Of a DNA stretch of 64,000 nucleotides, positions 9,900 to 19,180 are shown in pieces. The position numbers and the translations under genes are program-made. The notes below the pieces were generated by a model that worked only from the letters and a program-made list of their open reading frames with translations, had not been told where the DNA came from and made no database searches. Position 1 is the first letter of the stretch. Each line of letters begins with the position of its first letter. This stretch comes from Neoroseomonas terrae (GTDB lineage Bacteria; Pseudomonadota; Alphaproteobacteria; Acetobacterales; Acetobacteraceae), in assembly GCF_018129025.1 (NCBI RefSeq), contig NZ_JAAEDI010000007.1, forward strand, positions 62,001-126,000. Reading direction: 5' to 3'.

Positions 9900-10159
9900 G
9901 GGTCGCTCCCCCCTGCCCCTGCGCCAATCCTTATCAGAACCGCCGCGTTAGCCGGCAACGGAATATGATACGTTTTCGATATGTCCACATCGCCTGTCAT
10001 GCATTCAAGCGCTTTTTTCCGGCGGCCGTCTGCATTAGGGAAGCCTTCGCTGCACGATGACAAACGATATGTCGATGCATGGCACCGCCCACCGGGCCGC
10101 TGCCGTGCCACCAGGCCCGGGGCGTTCCGGGCCGCACCGACAGGCAAAGGCGATGCATA
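9900..10159 (+). promoter_or_regulatory. Divergent promoter region between GT2 and the type I secretion genes
   Basis: A 260-bp intergenic stretch with a more AT-rich core than its surroundings. The nonamer CGATATGTC occurs twice in direct orientation, at 9977-9985 and 10065-10073, 88 bp apart. These could be operator sites for the secretion operon. No gene is seen here. Confidence 0.35.
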
Positions 10160-11923
10160 ATGGCCGTTGATACGAGGGGCCTGCTGGGCGAGAGCAGGCC
10201 CGCCGAGACGCCGCTTGCGCGCGCTGTCGCGGCGTGCCGCGCGCAGTTCGTCGCCGTGGGCGTGTTCTCGGGCGTGGTCAACGGCCTGCAACTGACCGTC
10301 TCGCTGTACATGATGCAGGTGTTCGACCGCGTGCTGTCCACGCGCAACCTGAACACGCTGCTCTACCTCACATTGATCGCCATTGCCGCGGTCGGGCTGC
10401 TGGCGCTGCTCGAGGCCGCGCGGTCGCGCATCATGCAGCGCGTCGGCGCCTGGGTGGAGGAGAGCGTCGCCCCCGAGGGCTTCGCCCGCGCGGTGGAAAG
10501 CCAGTTGCGCGGACGGCCCTACCGGATGGAGGCGCTTCGCGACCTCGGCGTCTGCCGCGGCTTCATCGGCTCGGCGGGGGCGCTCGCCCTCTATGACGTG
10601 CCCTGGGTGCCGATCTACCTGCTGGTCATCTTCATCCTGCATCCGCTGCTCGGGCTCGTCGCGCTGATCGGGGCCGTGCTGCTGTTCGGCCTGACTATCC
10701 TCAATGAATTCGCGACCTCGAAGTTGCTGCGGGATGCCAATACGGCCGCGATGGTGTCGCAGCGGCGGGCGGATTCGATCGTCCGCAATGCCGAGGTGAT
10801 CGACAGCATGGGCATGCTGCCGGCCGTCATGGCGCGCTGGCGGATCGGCGTCGCCGAGATGTCTGTGCCGATGAACCGGGCGATGGACCGTGCGGCGCCG
10901 CTGCTGGCGATGACCAAGTTCTTCCGCCTCGCCGTGCAGATCGCGATCCTCGGCATCGGCGCTTATCTGGTGCTGGGGCAGGAACTGACGGCGGGTGCGT
11001 CGATCGCGGCCTCGATCATCATGGGCCGCGCCCTCGCCCCGGTGGAACAGCTCATCGGCGGCTGGAAGCAACTGGTGCAGGCGCGCCAGTGCTGGAAGCG
11101 GCTGCAGGCCTTCCTCGTGCAGCCCCGTCTGCGCCCGCCGGGCCTCGCTTTGCCGGAACCGACAGGCCGGCTGGCGGTCGAGCGCGTCACCTACGGCTTT
11201 CCCGGCACCAACGTCGCCGTGGTGAAGGGCGTGGCCTTCGCCCTGGAAGCCGGGGAGAGCCTCGCGGTGATCGGCCCGTCCGCGGCCGGCAAGACGACGC
11301 TGATCCGGCTGCTGACCGGCACGCTGCAGCCGCTTTCGGGTGCCGTGCGGCTCGACGGCGCGGATGTCTACACCTGGCAGCGCGAGGATTTCGGCCGCCA
11401 TGTCGGCTACATGCCGCAGGATGTCGAACTGTTCGACGGCACCATCCTCGATAACATCGCCCGCATGGCCGAAGCGCCGGTCGAGGCGGTGTACGAGGCC
11501 GCGAAGCTCGCCGGGGCGCATGAGATGATCCTGCGCCTGCCGAAGGGCTACGAAACCGCGATCGGCGACGGCGGCCAGCATCTGTCGGGTGGCCAGCGCC
11601 AGCAGGTGGGCCTCGCCCGCGCCATGTTCGGCAACCCGAAGTTCATCGTGCTCGACGAGCCGAACTCCAACCTCGACGGCGATTCCGAGGCTGCGCTGCT
11701 GCGCGCCCTGCACGAATTGCGGCGGCGCGGCGTGACGGTGGTCCTCGTCTCCCACCGCCCCGTGCTGGTGCAGGGGGTGGAGAAGGTCCTCCTGATGCGC
11801 GACGGCGCCGTCGAGATGTTCGGCCCACGCGCCGAGGTGCTGAAGACAATCATGAAGCCAGCCCAGCCCACCCCCATCCCCGCGCCGGCCGGGCGCCCCC
11901 AAGGCAGGGAGGCACAGGCATGA
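10160..11923 (+). CDS. Type I secretion ABC permease/ATPase, PrtD family
   Basis: A 587-residue inner-membrane exporter with no N-terminal C39 peptidase domain. The membrane domain spans about residues 25-300. The ATPase domain has Walker A GPSAAGKT (372-379), signature LSGGQ (475-479) and Walker B FIVLDEP (495-501). I start at the ATG at 10160 because it begins a standard PrtD N-terminus; the frame is open 81 bp further upstream. It overlaps the adaptor gene by 4 bp (ATGA). Such exporters carry unfolded proteins, often RTX proteins, across both membranes together with an adaptor and TolC; no TolC or RTX substrate gene is adjacent. Confidence 0.93.
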   Translation: MAVDTRGLLGESRPAETPLARAVAACRAQFVAVGVFSGVVNGLQLTVSLYMMQVFDRVLSTRNLNTLLYLTLIAIAAVGLLALLEAARSRIMQRVGAWVEESVAPEGFARAVESQLRGRPYRMEALRDLGVCRGFIGSAGALALYDVPWVPIYLLVIFILHPLLGLVALIGAVLLFGLTILNEFATSKLLRDANTAAMVSQRRADSIVRNAEVIDSMGMLPAVMARWRIGVAEMSVPMNRAMDRAAPLLAMTKFFRLAVQIAILGIGAYLVLGQELTAGASIAASIIMGRALAPVEQLIGGWKQLVQARQCWKRLQAFLVQPRLRPPGLALPEPTGRLAVERVTYGFPGTNVAVVKGVAFALEAGESLAVIGPSAAGKTTLIRLLTGTLQPLSGAVRLDGADVYTWQREDFGRHVGYMPQDVELFDGTILDNIARMAEAPVEAVYEAAKLAGAHEMILRLPKGYETAIGDGGQHLSGGQRQQVGLARAMFGNPKFIVLDEPNSNLDGDSEAALLRALHELRRRGVTVVLVSHRPVLVQGVEKVLLMRDGAVEMFGPRAEVLKTIMKPAQPTPIPAPAGRPQGREAQA

Positions 11924-13323
11924 GCGAACCCGCCCCGGCCCTGCCGCCGCCCGCCGCCAACCAGGAGCACCAGGTGGTGCCGCATCGCGAGCGGCTGCCA
12001 TCGGTCAACCTTGCGCCCCCCGCGGCGCCGCCGGTCGCGGCGCGGCCCCGCACCCGCGGCACGACGCTGTTCGGCATCGCCGCCATCGTGATCTTCTTCG
12101 GCAGCTTCGCCGCCTGGTCGGCCCTCGCCCCGCTGTCGGAGGCCGCGATCGCGCCCGGCATGATCAAGGTCGAGGGCACGCGGCGCACCATCCAACACCT
12201 GGAAGGCGGGATCGTGCGCGAGATCATGGTGCGGGACGGCGACCGCGTCCGCGCCGGGCAGGTATTGATCCGCCTGGACGATATCCGCGCCGGGTCCGAT
12301 CTCGAGACGCTGCGCAGCCAGCGCTGGGCGCTGTTGGCGCAGGATGCGCGCCTGGCGGCCGAGCTCGACGACAGCACCAGCATCCGGTTCCCCACCGCCC
12401 TGCGCAATGCGAACGAGCCGCGCGCGGAAGACGCCATGCTGGGCCAGACGGCGGTGTTCGAGGCGCGCCGCGCCGCCCTGACCAGCCAGGTCGCGGTGCA
12501 GGAGGCACGGATCGGCCAGCAGGAAGCCGTGACTGCCGGCGCCACGGGCCAGCTTCGCGCGCAGCGCCAGCAGCTCGAGCTGATCCGCCAGGAGGAAGCG
12601 ATGACCCGCACCCTGGTCCAGCAGGGGCTCCAGCGCCTGCCGACACTGCTCGCCCTGCAGCGCTCCGCCGCCGCGCTGGAAGGCCAGGGGGAGGATCTGC
12701 GCGGCCAGCTCGAACGCGCCGCGCAGACGATGACCGAGGCGCGCAGCACCATCGCGAGCATCGTCGGCCAACGCCGGGAGGAAGCCGCGGGAGAACAGCG
12801 CGAGATCCGCGTTCGGCTCGCGGAAGTCGAGGAGAAGCTGCGCGCCGCCCAGGACGTCGCGGTGCGGCGGGACATCGTCGCGCCCGAGGACGGCACCGTG
12901 CTGAACCTGCGCCTGTTCACCGTGGGCGCCGTGGTGCGGCCGGGCGACCCGGTGATGGACCTGGTGCCCACCCAGGACCGGCTGATCGCCGAGGTGAACA
13001 TCCAGCCGAACGATATCGACGTCGTCCATGTCGGGTTGCAGGCTGAGGTCCGGCTGCCGGCCTTCAAGCAGCGGCTGGTGCCGTATCTTCACGGACATGT
13101 CACCTTCGTCGCGCAGGACGTGACAACGGACGAACGCACGCGGCAGACCTATTATCGGGCGCATATCCTGATCGATCAGGAGCAACTCGCCCGCACGGAA
13201 GGGGTACAGCTGGTGCCGGGCATGCCGGTCGAGGCGATGATCCAGATCGGCGAGCGTTCCTTCCTGCGCTATATCACCCAGCCGGTTCGCGATAGCTTCA
13301 CCCGCGCCTTCCGCGAGCAGTAG
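11920..13323 (+). CDS. HlyD-family type I secretion periplasmic adaptor
   Basis: A 467-residue membrane-fusion protein (PrtE/HlyD type). It has a Pro-rich cytoplasmic N-terminus (1-47), one membrane helix (48-70), a lipoyl-like half motif IQHLEGGIVREIMVRDGDRV (91-110), a long helical hairpin, and a C-terminal beta-barrel with the conserved PGMPVEAMI near residue 430. It is translationally coupled to the ABC protein by a 4-bp overlap. It would bridge that ABC protein to a TolC encoded elsewhere; the only TolC-family gene in the window is at 28935-30770. Confidence 0.93.
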   Translation: MSEPAPALPPPAANQEHQVVPHRERLPSVNLAPPAAPPVAARPRTRGTTLFGIAAIVIFFGSFAAWSALAPLSEAAIAPGMIKVEGTRRTIQHLEGGIVREIMVRDGDRVRAGQVLIRLDDIRAGSDLETLRSQRWALLAQDARLAAELDDSTSIRFPTALRNANEPRAEDAMLGQTAVFEARRAALTSQVAVQEARIGQQEAVTAGATGQLRAQRQQLELIRQEEAMTRTLVQQGLQRLPTLLALQRSAAALEGQGEDLRGQLERAAQTMTEARSTIASIVGQRREEAAGEQREIRVRLAEVEEKLRAAQDVAVRRDIVAPEDGTVLNLRLFTVGAVVRPGDPVMDLVPTQDRLIAEVNIQPNDIDVVHVGLQAEVRLPAFKQRLVPYLHGHVTFVAQDVTTDERTRQTYYRAHILIDQEQLARTEGVQLVPGMPVEAMIQIGERSFLRYITQPVRDSFTRAFREQ

Positions 13324-13343
13324 ATAGAAGGGATTCCCAAAGC

Positions 13344-13652
13344 ATGGCTGAACTCCGCCCCACCATCTTCGCCGACGGCGTGGTCGAGGCCCAGGTGGCC
13401 CATGGCGTTGCCCGCGTGACCCTCGCCGTGACCGGTTCCGACGGCAAGGCGCAGCCCTGCGCGACGCTGTGCGTGCCGGTGACGCAACTGCCCGCCATGG
13501 TGAACGGCATGGGCAACCTGCTGAAGCAGATCGAGGACAAGGTTCGCGCCCAGGTGGCCCAACAGGCGACGAACGCCGCGGCAGCGGCCACCGGCGCGGC
13601 GCCGGCGGCCGAGAGCGCGCCCCCGTCGGGCGCCTTCCGCTTCGATAGCTGA
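13344..13652 (+). CDS. Small hypothetical protein of the type I secretion operon
   Basis: A 102-residue protein I do not recognise. It starts 20 bp after the HlyD gene with an AAGGGA ribosome site, so it is probably in the same operon. Residues 1-65 look globular, with alternating hydrophobic strands and then a helix (LLKQIEDKVRAQVAQQ). Residues 68-102 are Ala/Pro-rich and probably disordered. There are no RTX repeats, signal peptide or membrane segment. It could be an accessory or a very small cargo of the exporter (inference). Confidence 0.65.
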   Translation: MAELRPTIFADGVVEAQVAHGVARVTLAVTGSDGKAQPCATLCVPVTQLPAMVNGMGNLLKQIEDKVRAQVAQQATNAAAAATGAAPAAESAPPSGAFRFDS

Positions 13653-13660
13653 GCACGTGT

Positions 13661-13683
13661 CGGGAGGGGCGATGCCCCTCCCG
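13661..13683. terminator. Bidirectional hairpin terminator
   Basis: A perfect 10-bp stem (arms 13661-13670 and 13674-13683, loop of 3) sits between two convergent genes. The core, GGGAGGGGC paired with GCCCCTCCC, recurs at 21977-22001, so it belongs to a recurrent hairpin class in this genome. Confidence 0.7.
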
Positions 13684-13684
13684 C

Positions 13685-14008
13685 TCACTGGTCGAGCGAC
13701 TTCGTCTTCCGGTCCGCCCAGGCCTTGCCGGCGTCGCCGCCCCAGAGCAGCCAGGCGATGAAGCCGGCCGAGGGGTCGGTGTCCGAATCCCATCGATGGG
13801 TCTTCGTCTGCTTGTCGACGGCATGGCGCGCGAAGAAGCTGTGCATCGACTTCACGTCCTTTGCCGCAAGCTCCTGCCTGTCGATCAGTTGCTGCGCGCG
13901 CCGGACGCCCACCTCCGTGCCGCCGCGGCCGAATTTTTCCCGCAGGCGCAGGCCGCGCCGCGCGGCTGAGGCCATCTGCATGGTCGGGCGGAAGATCTCC
14001 TCGGGCAT
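13685..14008 (-). CDS. Conserved small hypothetical protein (107 aa)
   Basis: A 107-residue cytoplasmic protein starting MPEEIFRPTMQM. Features are a basic helix (ARRGLRLREKFGRGGTEVGV), a second helix around QQLIDRQELAAKDVKSM, an FARHAVDK block and a C-terminal FIAWLLWGGDAGKAWADRK. I recall similar proteins as conserved proteins of unknown function, also present as domains in prophage regions; I assign no function. Its start is 5 bp after the stop of the DUF2945 gene, so the two form an operon. The frame is open further upstream, but that part overlaps the neighbour. Confidence 0.72.
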   Translation of the reverse strand: MPEEIFRPTMQMASAARRGLRLREKFGRGGTEVGVRRAQQLIDRQELAAKDVKSMHSFFARHAVDKQTKTHRWDSDTDPSAGFIAWLLWGGDAGKAWADRKTKSLDQ

Positions 14009-14013
14009 CGCGG

Positions 14014-14220
14014 TCACTCCCGCGTCAGCGCCGGGGGCTTGTGGGCGGCGCGGCCGCCCTCCTCCGTTTCCACGATAAATTGCGGATCCTCGTCCGAGGC
14101 GGCGATGGTGTGGCCCTTGATCCGGGTCCGCTCGGTGACCTTCGCCACGACCTTGCCATGGGCCTCGCCGCCGTGGCTTTTCCACCGGACGTGGTCGCCG
14201 CGCTTCAGTGCCTTCGCCAT
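14014..14220 (-). CDS. DUF2945 (hypervirulence-associated TUDOR-like) protein
   Basis: A 68-residue protein matching DUF2945: KRGDHVRWKSHGGEAHGKVV at the N-terminus, then IKGHTIAASDEDPQFIVE and AAHKPPAL at the end. The fold is a small SH3/TUDOR-like barrel; the function is unknown. I choose the ATG at 14220 because a good ribosome site (AGAGGAG) precedes it; an upstream GTG in frame at 14244 is less likely. It is first in a two-gene operon with the 107-residue protein. Confidence 0.82.
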   Translation of the reverse strand: MAKALKRGDHVRWKSHGGEAHGKVVAKVTERTRIKGHTIAASDEDPQFIVETEEGGRAAHKPPALTRE

Positions 14221-14317
14221 GGTGCTCGCTCCTCTGCCGGTCACGGATCAACGCGGCAGCGAGGCGGCCGTTCCGTCCTGAGGACGTCGCTCCTGCCGAC
14301 GTGACGGCGGCAATGGG

Positions 14318-15310
14318 TCAGCGATCGCCGTAGCCCTGCGGATGCGCTTCCCGCCACTGCCAGGCGGTGCGGACGATGTCCTCCAGGCTGCCGAGGTGCG
14401 GCGCCCAGCCGGTCTCGGCCCGCAGCCGGTCGGAGGCCGCGACCAGCACGGCGGGATCGCCGGCGCGGCGCGGGCCGATGCTGTGCGGCACCGGCCGGCC
14501 GCCGACGCGCTCGACGGCCGCGATGACCTCCTTCACCGAGGCGCCTTTGCCGCTGCCGATGTTGTAGCGGCAGGAGCCATGCGTCTCGAGCCGCGCGAGC
14601 GCGGCGAGATGCGCCGCCGCCAGGTCCGTGACATGGACGTAGTCCCGGATGCAGGTGCCGTCGGGCGTCGCATAGTCATCCCCGAAGACCGTCAGCGCCG
14701 GGCGCCGGCCGAGCGCGGCGTCGATGGCGAGCGGCACGAGATGCGTCTCGGGGTCGTGATCCTCCCCCGCCCGGCCCTGCGGGTCCGAACCGGCCGCGTT
14801 GAAGTAGCGCAGCGCCGCGTAGCGCAGCCCATGGAGGCGGGCCGCCCATTCCAGCCCTTCCTCGACCATGCGCTTGCTGTCGCCATAGGGGTTGGATGGC
14901 GCGATGCGGCAATCCTCGTCGATCGGCACGCGGTCCGGATCGCCGAACAACGCGGCGGTCGAGGACAGGACAAAGCGCTGGCATCCCGCCTTGATCGCGG
15001 CCTCGGCGAGGCGCAGCGAATGGCCGACATTCTCGGCGATGTAGTGCAGCGGGTCGCGCATCGAGGCGCCCACGATCGACAGCGCGGCGAAATGCAGCAC
15101 GGCGTCGAAGCGCCAGGTCGCGAAGACCTCCGCGACGCGCTTCGCGTCGGCGAGCTCGGCCTCCACCAGCGTCGCCGCCTCGGGCACCGCGGCGCGATGG
15201 CCCTGCGAGAGGTTGTCGAGCACGACGACCTCATCCCCGCGATCGAGCAGGGCGAGCACGACGTGGCTGCCGACGAAGCCGGCGCCGCCGGTGACGAGGT
15301 AACGGGCCAA
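14318..15310 (-). CDS. galE: UDP-glucose 4-epimerase
   Basis: A short-chain dehydrogenase-fold epimerase interconverting UDP-glucose and UDP-galactose with bound NAD. Rossmann motif GGAGFVG is at residues 8-14, catalytic YGDSK at 142-146 (Tyr142, Lys146), the SST block at 116-118, and RYFNAAG follows. I prefer the TTG at 15310, since GGAGGA lies 5 bp upstream; a GTG at 15334 would add 8 residues but has no ribosome site. It is divergent from mepA across about 70 bp. It probably supplies UDP-galactose for surface polysaccharide; no other sugar-nucleotide genes are adjacent. Confidence 0.92.
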   Translation of the reverse strand: MARYLVTGGAGFVGSHVVLALLDRGDEVVVLDNLSQGHRAAVPEAATLVEAELADAKRVAEVFATWRFDAVLHFAALSIVGASMRDPLHYIAENVGHSLRLAEAAIKAGCQRFVLSSTAALFGDPDRVPIDEDCRIAPSNPYGDSKRMVEEGLEWAARLHGLRYAALRYFNAAGSDPQGRAGEDHDPETHLVPLAIDAALGRRPALTVFGDDYATPDGTCIRDYVHVTDLAAAHLAALARLETHGSCRYNIGSGKGASVKEVIAAVERVGGRPVPHSIGPRRAGDPAVLVAASDRLRAETGWAPHLGSLEDIVRTAWQWREAHPQGYGDR

Positions 15311-15383
15311 GGCAATCCTCCGGCGCGCGGTCACGGAATGGTGGGCGTTTTCGCCCGATCACGATCTGCTTTAGCAATCGGGC

Positions 15384-16220
15384 ATGGGCAAGGCACTTCT
15401 CGGATTCCTGGCGGCGCTGCTGGCACAGGGCGCCGCCATGGCGCAGGACATCTCGCGGGCCGAAAGCTGGGGAGCGGTGGCGACCCCCTCCCCCGGGCCG
15501 GTGCGCGTCATCGGCAGCACCGGCCTCGGCTGCATCGCCGGCGCGGTCGAGCTGCCGAACCAGGGGCCGGGCTGGCAATCGGTGCGTATCTCCCGCAACC
15601 GCCACTGGGGGCATCCCGCCATGGTGGGTTGGGTCCAGGCCTTTGCCGGCCGGGCACGCGCCGAGGGCTTCCCGGACCTGTGGATCGGGGACCTGTCCCA
15701 GCCGCGGGGCGGGCCGATGACCTTCGGCCACGCCAGCCACCAGGCCGGCATCGACGCCGACATCTGGCTGGACGTGAACCCCAAGCCCCTGCTGCCCGCG
15801 GCGCAGCGCGAACGCATCCCGGAAGTCTCGCTGGTGCTGCCGGGTGGATCGGCGGTGGACCCGGCCCGGTTCACCGACCGGCATGTCGCGCTGATCCGGC
15901 TGGCGGCGCAGATGCCGGGGCTGGACCGGCTGCTGGTGAATGCGGCGATCAAGCAGGAACTCTGCCGGCGCCATCGCGGCGAGCCCTGGCTTCGCCGCGT
16001 GCGCCCCTGGCGCGGGCATGACGCCCATATGCACATCCGCCTGCCCTGCCCAGCGGACCAGCCGGAATGCCGCGGCATCGCCCCGCCGCCACCGGGCGAT
16101 GGGTGCGACGCGACGCTCGCCTGGTGGTTCACGGAGGAAGCGCGACGGCCACCGCCCCGGCGGGTCGGGCCACGGCCGGTGATGCCCGTGGCCTGCGCCG
16201 GGGTCCTGACGGCGCGGTAG
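15384..16220 (+). CDS. mepA: Penicillin-insensitive murein endopeptidase
   Basis: A 278-residue periplasmic M74 (LAS-type) zinc peptidase that cleaves D-Ala-meso-DAP crosslinks in peptidoglycan. It has an N-terminal signal peptide (1-20, ending GAAMAQ). The zinc-site motif GGPMTFGHASHQAGIDADIW contains His116, His119 and Asp126, and the C-terminal RPWRGHDAHMHIR supplies the last His. Cysteines are spaced as in MepA. Length is normal for the family. Confidence 0.93.
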   Translation: MGKALLGFLAALLAQGAAMAQDISRAESWGAVATPSPGPVRVIGSTGLGCIAGAVELPNQGPGWQSVRISRNRHWGHPAMVGWVQAFAGRARAEGFPDLWIGDLSQPRGGPMTFGHASHQAGIDADIWLDVNPKPLLPAAQRERIPEVSLVLPGGSAVDPARFTDRHVALIRLAAQMPGLDRLLVNAAIKQELCRRHRGEPWLRRVRPWRGHDAHMHIRLPCPADQPECRGIAPPPPGDGCDATLAWWFTEEARRPPPRRVGPRPVMPVACAGVLTAR

Positions 16221-16259
16221 CGGCAGCCCCGGCGGCAGTCGCCGGCCGGCGCGGGCGAT

Positions 16260-17030
16260 CTATGGCTTCAGCCGGTATCCGGTGCGGAACATCCACCACA
16301 GCACCCCGAGACACAGCGCCATGAAGCCCGTCATGAAGGCGAGGCTCGCGACCAGGCTGACATCCCCAACCCCGTGAAAGCTCCAGCGGAATCCGCTGAC
16401 CAGGTAGACCACGGGATTGAACAGGCTGATGGTCCGCCACGGTTCCGACAGCATGTCGATCGAGTAGAACGCACCGCCCAGGAAGGTCAGCGGCGTCACA
16501 ACCAGGGACGGCACGATGGCGAGCTGCTCGAAGCTCCGCGCCCAGATGCCGATGATGAAGCCGAACAGGCTGAAGGCGACGGAGGTGATGACGAGGAAGG
16601 CCACCATCCAGACCGGATGGAGGATCTCGACCCGCACGAAGAAGGTCGCGGTCAGCAGGATGATGAGGCCGATGCCGATGGATTTGGTCGCGGCCGCCCC
16701 GACATAGGCGAGCACGGCTTCGAAAGCCGAGAGCGGCGCGGAGAGAAGCTCGAACAGCGTGCCGGTGAATTTCGGGAAGTAGATGGCGATGGAGGCGTTC
16801 GAGATGCTCTGCGTGAGGATGGTCAGCATCATCAGGCCGGGCACGATGAAGGCGCCGTAGTCGACGCCGCCGAGCTGCTGCATGTGCGACCCGATGGCCG
16901 CGCCGAACACGATGAAGTACAGCGCCGTCGTGATCACCGGCGTGATGATGCTCTGCCAGATGGTGCGGAACGCCCGCTGCATCTCGGTGCGGTAGATGGC
17001 CCAGATGCCGTGGTAGTTGATGCCGGTCAT
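16260..17030 (-). CDS. ABC-2 type transporter permease
   Basis: A 256-residue inner-membrane protein with six hydrophobic helices, of the YadH/NodJ class. The [18 protein letters not shown] block near residue 185 and the [12 protein letters not shown] signature are typical of ABC-2 permeases. I choose the ATG at 17030, which overlaps the ATPase stop by 4 bp (ATGA); the upstream part of the open frame is the antisense-phase shadow of the ATPase gene. Substrate unknown; it is probably an exporter. Confidence 0.92.
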   Translation of the reverse strand: MTGINYHGIWAIYRTEMQRAFRTIWQSIITPVITTALYFIVFGAAIGSHMQQLGGVDYGAFIVPGLMMLTILTQSISNASIAIYFPKFTGTLFELLSAPLSAFEAVLAYVGAAATKSIGIGLIILLTATFFVRVEILHPVWMVAFLVITSVAFSLFGFIIGIWARSFEQLAIVPSLVVTPLTFLGGAFYSIDMLSEPWRTISLFNPVVYLVSGFRWSFHGVGDVSLVASLAFMTGFMALCLGVLWWMFRTGYRLKP

Positions 17031-17953
17031 CGCGCGGGCTCCAGCAGGCTGATGAAGATCTCCTCGAGCGAGCTTCGCTCGGTGTCGAGATCCTTGAAGT
17101 CGATGCCGAGTTCGCCGAGCCGCTTCAGCAGCCCCGGCACGCCGGTGCCCTCGGCATTGGCGTCGAAGGTATAGAGCAGCTGCTGCCCATCGGCCTGAAG
17201 CTCGAGCGGCCAGCCGGCGAGCTCGGGCGGGATCGCCGCCATCGGATGCTGCAGCACGAGCGTAAGGCGGCGCTTGCCCAGCTTCTCCATCAGCGTCGTC
17301 ATGTCCTCGACCAGGAGAATGCGCCCCTTTTCGATGACGCCGACGCGGTCGGCCATGTCCTCGGCTTCCTCGATGTAGTGCGTGGTCAGGACGATGGTGA
17401 CACCCTTGTCGCGCAGCCGGCGGACCAGCGCCCACATGTCGCGGCGGAGGTTCACGTCGACGCCGGCCGTGGGTTCATCGAGGAACAGCAGTTCGGGCTC
17501 GTGGCTCAAGGCCTTTGCGATCATCACGCGCCGCTTCATACCGCCCGACAGCTCGATGACCTTGCTGTTGCGCTTCTCCCACAGCGACAGATCGCGCAGG
17601 ATCTGCTCGAGATAGGCGGGATCGGGCGAGCGACCGAACAGGCCGCGGCTGAAAACGACCGTGTTCCAGACGGTCGAGAAGATATCCAGCGCGATCTCCT
17701 GCGGCACCAGGCCGATGATGGAGCGCGCCGCGCGGAAATCCGTCACAACATCGTGGCCGCCGACGAGAACCTTGCCCGACGTCATCGTGACGGTGCCGCA
17801 GATGATGCTGATGAGGGTCGTCTTGCCGGCGCCGTTCGGACCGAGCAGCGCGAAGATCTCGCCCCGACGGACCTCCAGATCGACGCCGCCGAGGGCCGTC
17901 AGACCGGAATCGTAGTGTTTCTCGAGACCGGCAACAGACAGTATGGGTGGCAT
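17027..17953 (-). CDS. ABC-2 type transporter ATP-binding protein
   Basis: A 308-residue ATPase of the YadG/NodI class. Walker A GPNGAGKT is at 38-45, signature LSGGMKRR near 145, Walker [13 protein letters not shown] near 167, and the last 80 residues form a C-terminal extension. I start at the ATG at 17953 ([14 protein letters not shown]), where the homologous domain begins; an ATG at 17968 is an alternative, and the frame is open to 18076. It is coupled to the permease by a 4-bp overlap. Confidence 0.92.
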   Translation of the reverse strand: MPPILSVAGLEKHYDSGLTALGGVDLEVRRGEIFALLGPNGAGKTTLISIICGTVTMTSGKVLVGGHDVVTDFRAARSIIGLVPQEIALDIFSTVWNTVVFSRGLFGRSPDPAYLEQILRDLSLWEKRNSKVIELSGGMKRRVMIAKALSHEPELLFLDEPTAGVDVNLRRDMWALVRRLRDKGVTIVLTTHYIEEAEDMADRVGVIEKGRILLVEDMTTLMEKLGKRRLTLVLQHPMAAIPPELAGWPLELQADGQQLLYTFDANAEGTGVPGLLKRLGELGIDFKDLDTERSSLEEIFISLLEPAR

Positions 17954-18147
17954 TGCCTCGACTCTCATGACCATCCGGCAGGCATACCAGCGGACAGCCA
18001 TTGATGCAGCAGCACGACAGGTCCTTGTGAGAGGCGCGGCGTTCACCGGCCCCGGCGCGCTGACACGGAACCGCAATCAAAACGTCATACGTCCGACGTC
18101 GAGAGCAGCTACGCAACGGCCCCGCCGACCGCTTGGAGCCGTCCCCT

Positions 18148-19170
18148 ATGCGCTGCCTTGCCCTCCTCGCCCTGGCCCTCGCGAGCCTGCTGCCCGCGGC
18201 CGCCGAGGCGCAGCAGCGCACCCGCCTGATGGTCTACACTGCGCTAGAAAACGAGCAGCTCCAGCCCTTCAAGCAGGCGGCCGAGGCCGCGCTGCGGGAC
18301 ATCGAGATCGCCTGGGTGCGCGACAGCACCGGCGTCATCACCGCCCGGCTGATCGCCGAGCGCGCCAATCCGCGTGCCGATGTGGTCTGGGGTCTGTCCG
18401 TCTTCTCCATCCTGCAGATGGAGGGACTCGAGATGCTCGAGCCCTACACGCCGGTCGGCGCCGACGCGCTGCGGCCTTCCATGCGGTCCGACCGCAACCC
18501 GATGACCTGGACGGGGATGGACGCCTTCGTCTCGGCCATCTGCTTCAACACGGCGGTGGCGCAGCAGCGCAACCTGCCGCGGCCGAGCACCTGGGAAGAC
18601 CTGCTGAACCCGGCCTTCCGTGGCCAGATCGCGATGCCGAACCCGAATTCCTCGGGCACCGGCTTCCTGACCCTGGCGGGCTGGATCAGCCGCCGCGGGG
18701 AGGCCGGCGCCTGGGACTTCATGACGCGTCTGCACGACAACATCCAGCAGTACACGCATTCCGGCTCCTCGCCCTGCAACAACGCGGCGCGCGGCGAGTT
18801 CGGCGTCGGCATCTCGCTCGACATGCGCGCCGTGACGCTGCGCAACCAGGGCGCGCCGATCGAGATCATCGTGCCGACCGACGGCGTCGGCTTCGACCTC
18901 GAGGCCACGGCGATCATGCGCGGCACCCGCAACCTCGCCGCGGCCCGGCGCCTCGCCGATTTCGCGGTGTCGCGCCCGGCGATGGAGGTCTATGGCCGCT
19001 ACTATGCGCTGCTCGCCCTGCCGGGCGTCGAACCCACGGTGCGCGGCTACCCGGCGGCCTTCGCCGAGCGGCTCGTGGACGCCGATTTCCGCGCCATCGC
19101 GCAGGAACGGGACCGGCTGCTGCGCGACTGGGCGGCGCGGTTCGACGGCAAGTCGGCGCCGCGGAACTGA
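18148..19170 (+). CDS. Putative 2-aminoethylphosphonate ABC transporter, substrate-binding protein
   Basis: A 340-residue periplasmic protein with a clear signal peptide ([22 protein letters not shown]). The mature domain resembles family-1/6 iron and phosphonate binding proteins: [15 protein letters not shown], then [19 protein letters not shown] and GGW. With the next two genes it matches the arrangement of the putative 2-aminoethylphosphonate importer class (binding protein, ATPase, fused double permease). Ferric iron or spermidine transport is a less likely alternative. I choose the ATG at 18148; a TTG at 18133 is also in frame. Confidence 0.85.
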   Translation: MRCLALLALALASLLPAAAEAQQRTRLMVYTALENEQLQPFKQAAEAALRDIEIAWVRDSTGVITARLIAERANPRADVVWGLSVFSILQMEGLEMLEPYTPVGADALRPSMRSDRNPMTWTGMDAFVSAICFNTAVAQQRNLPRPSTWEDLLNPAFRGQIAMPNPNSSGTGFLTLAGWISRRGEAGAWDFMTRLHDNIQQYTHSGSSPCNNAARGEFGVGISLDMRAVTLRNQGAPIEIIVPTDGVGFDLEATAIMRGTRNLAAARRLADFAVSRPAMEVYGRYYALLALPGVEPTVRGYPAAFAERLVDADFRAIAQERDRLLRDWAARFDGKSAPRN

Positions 19171-19180
19171 CGCGACCGGC

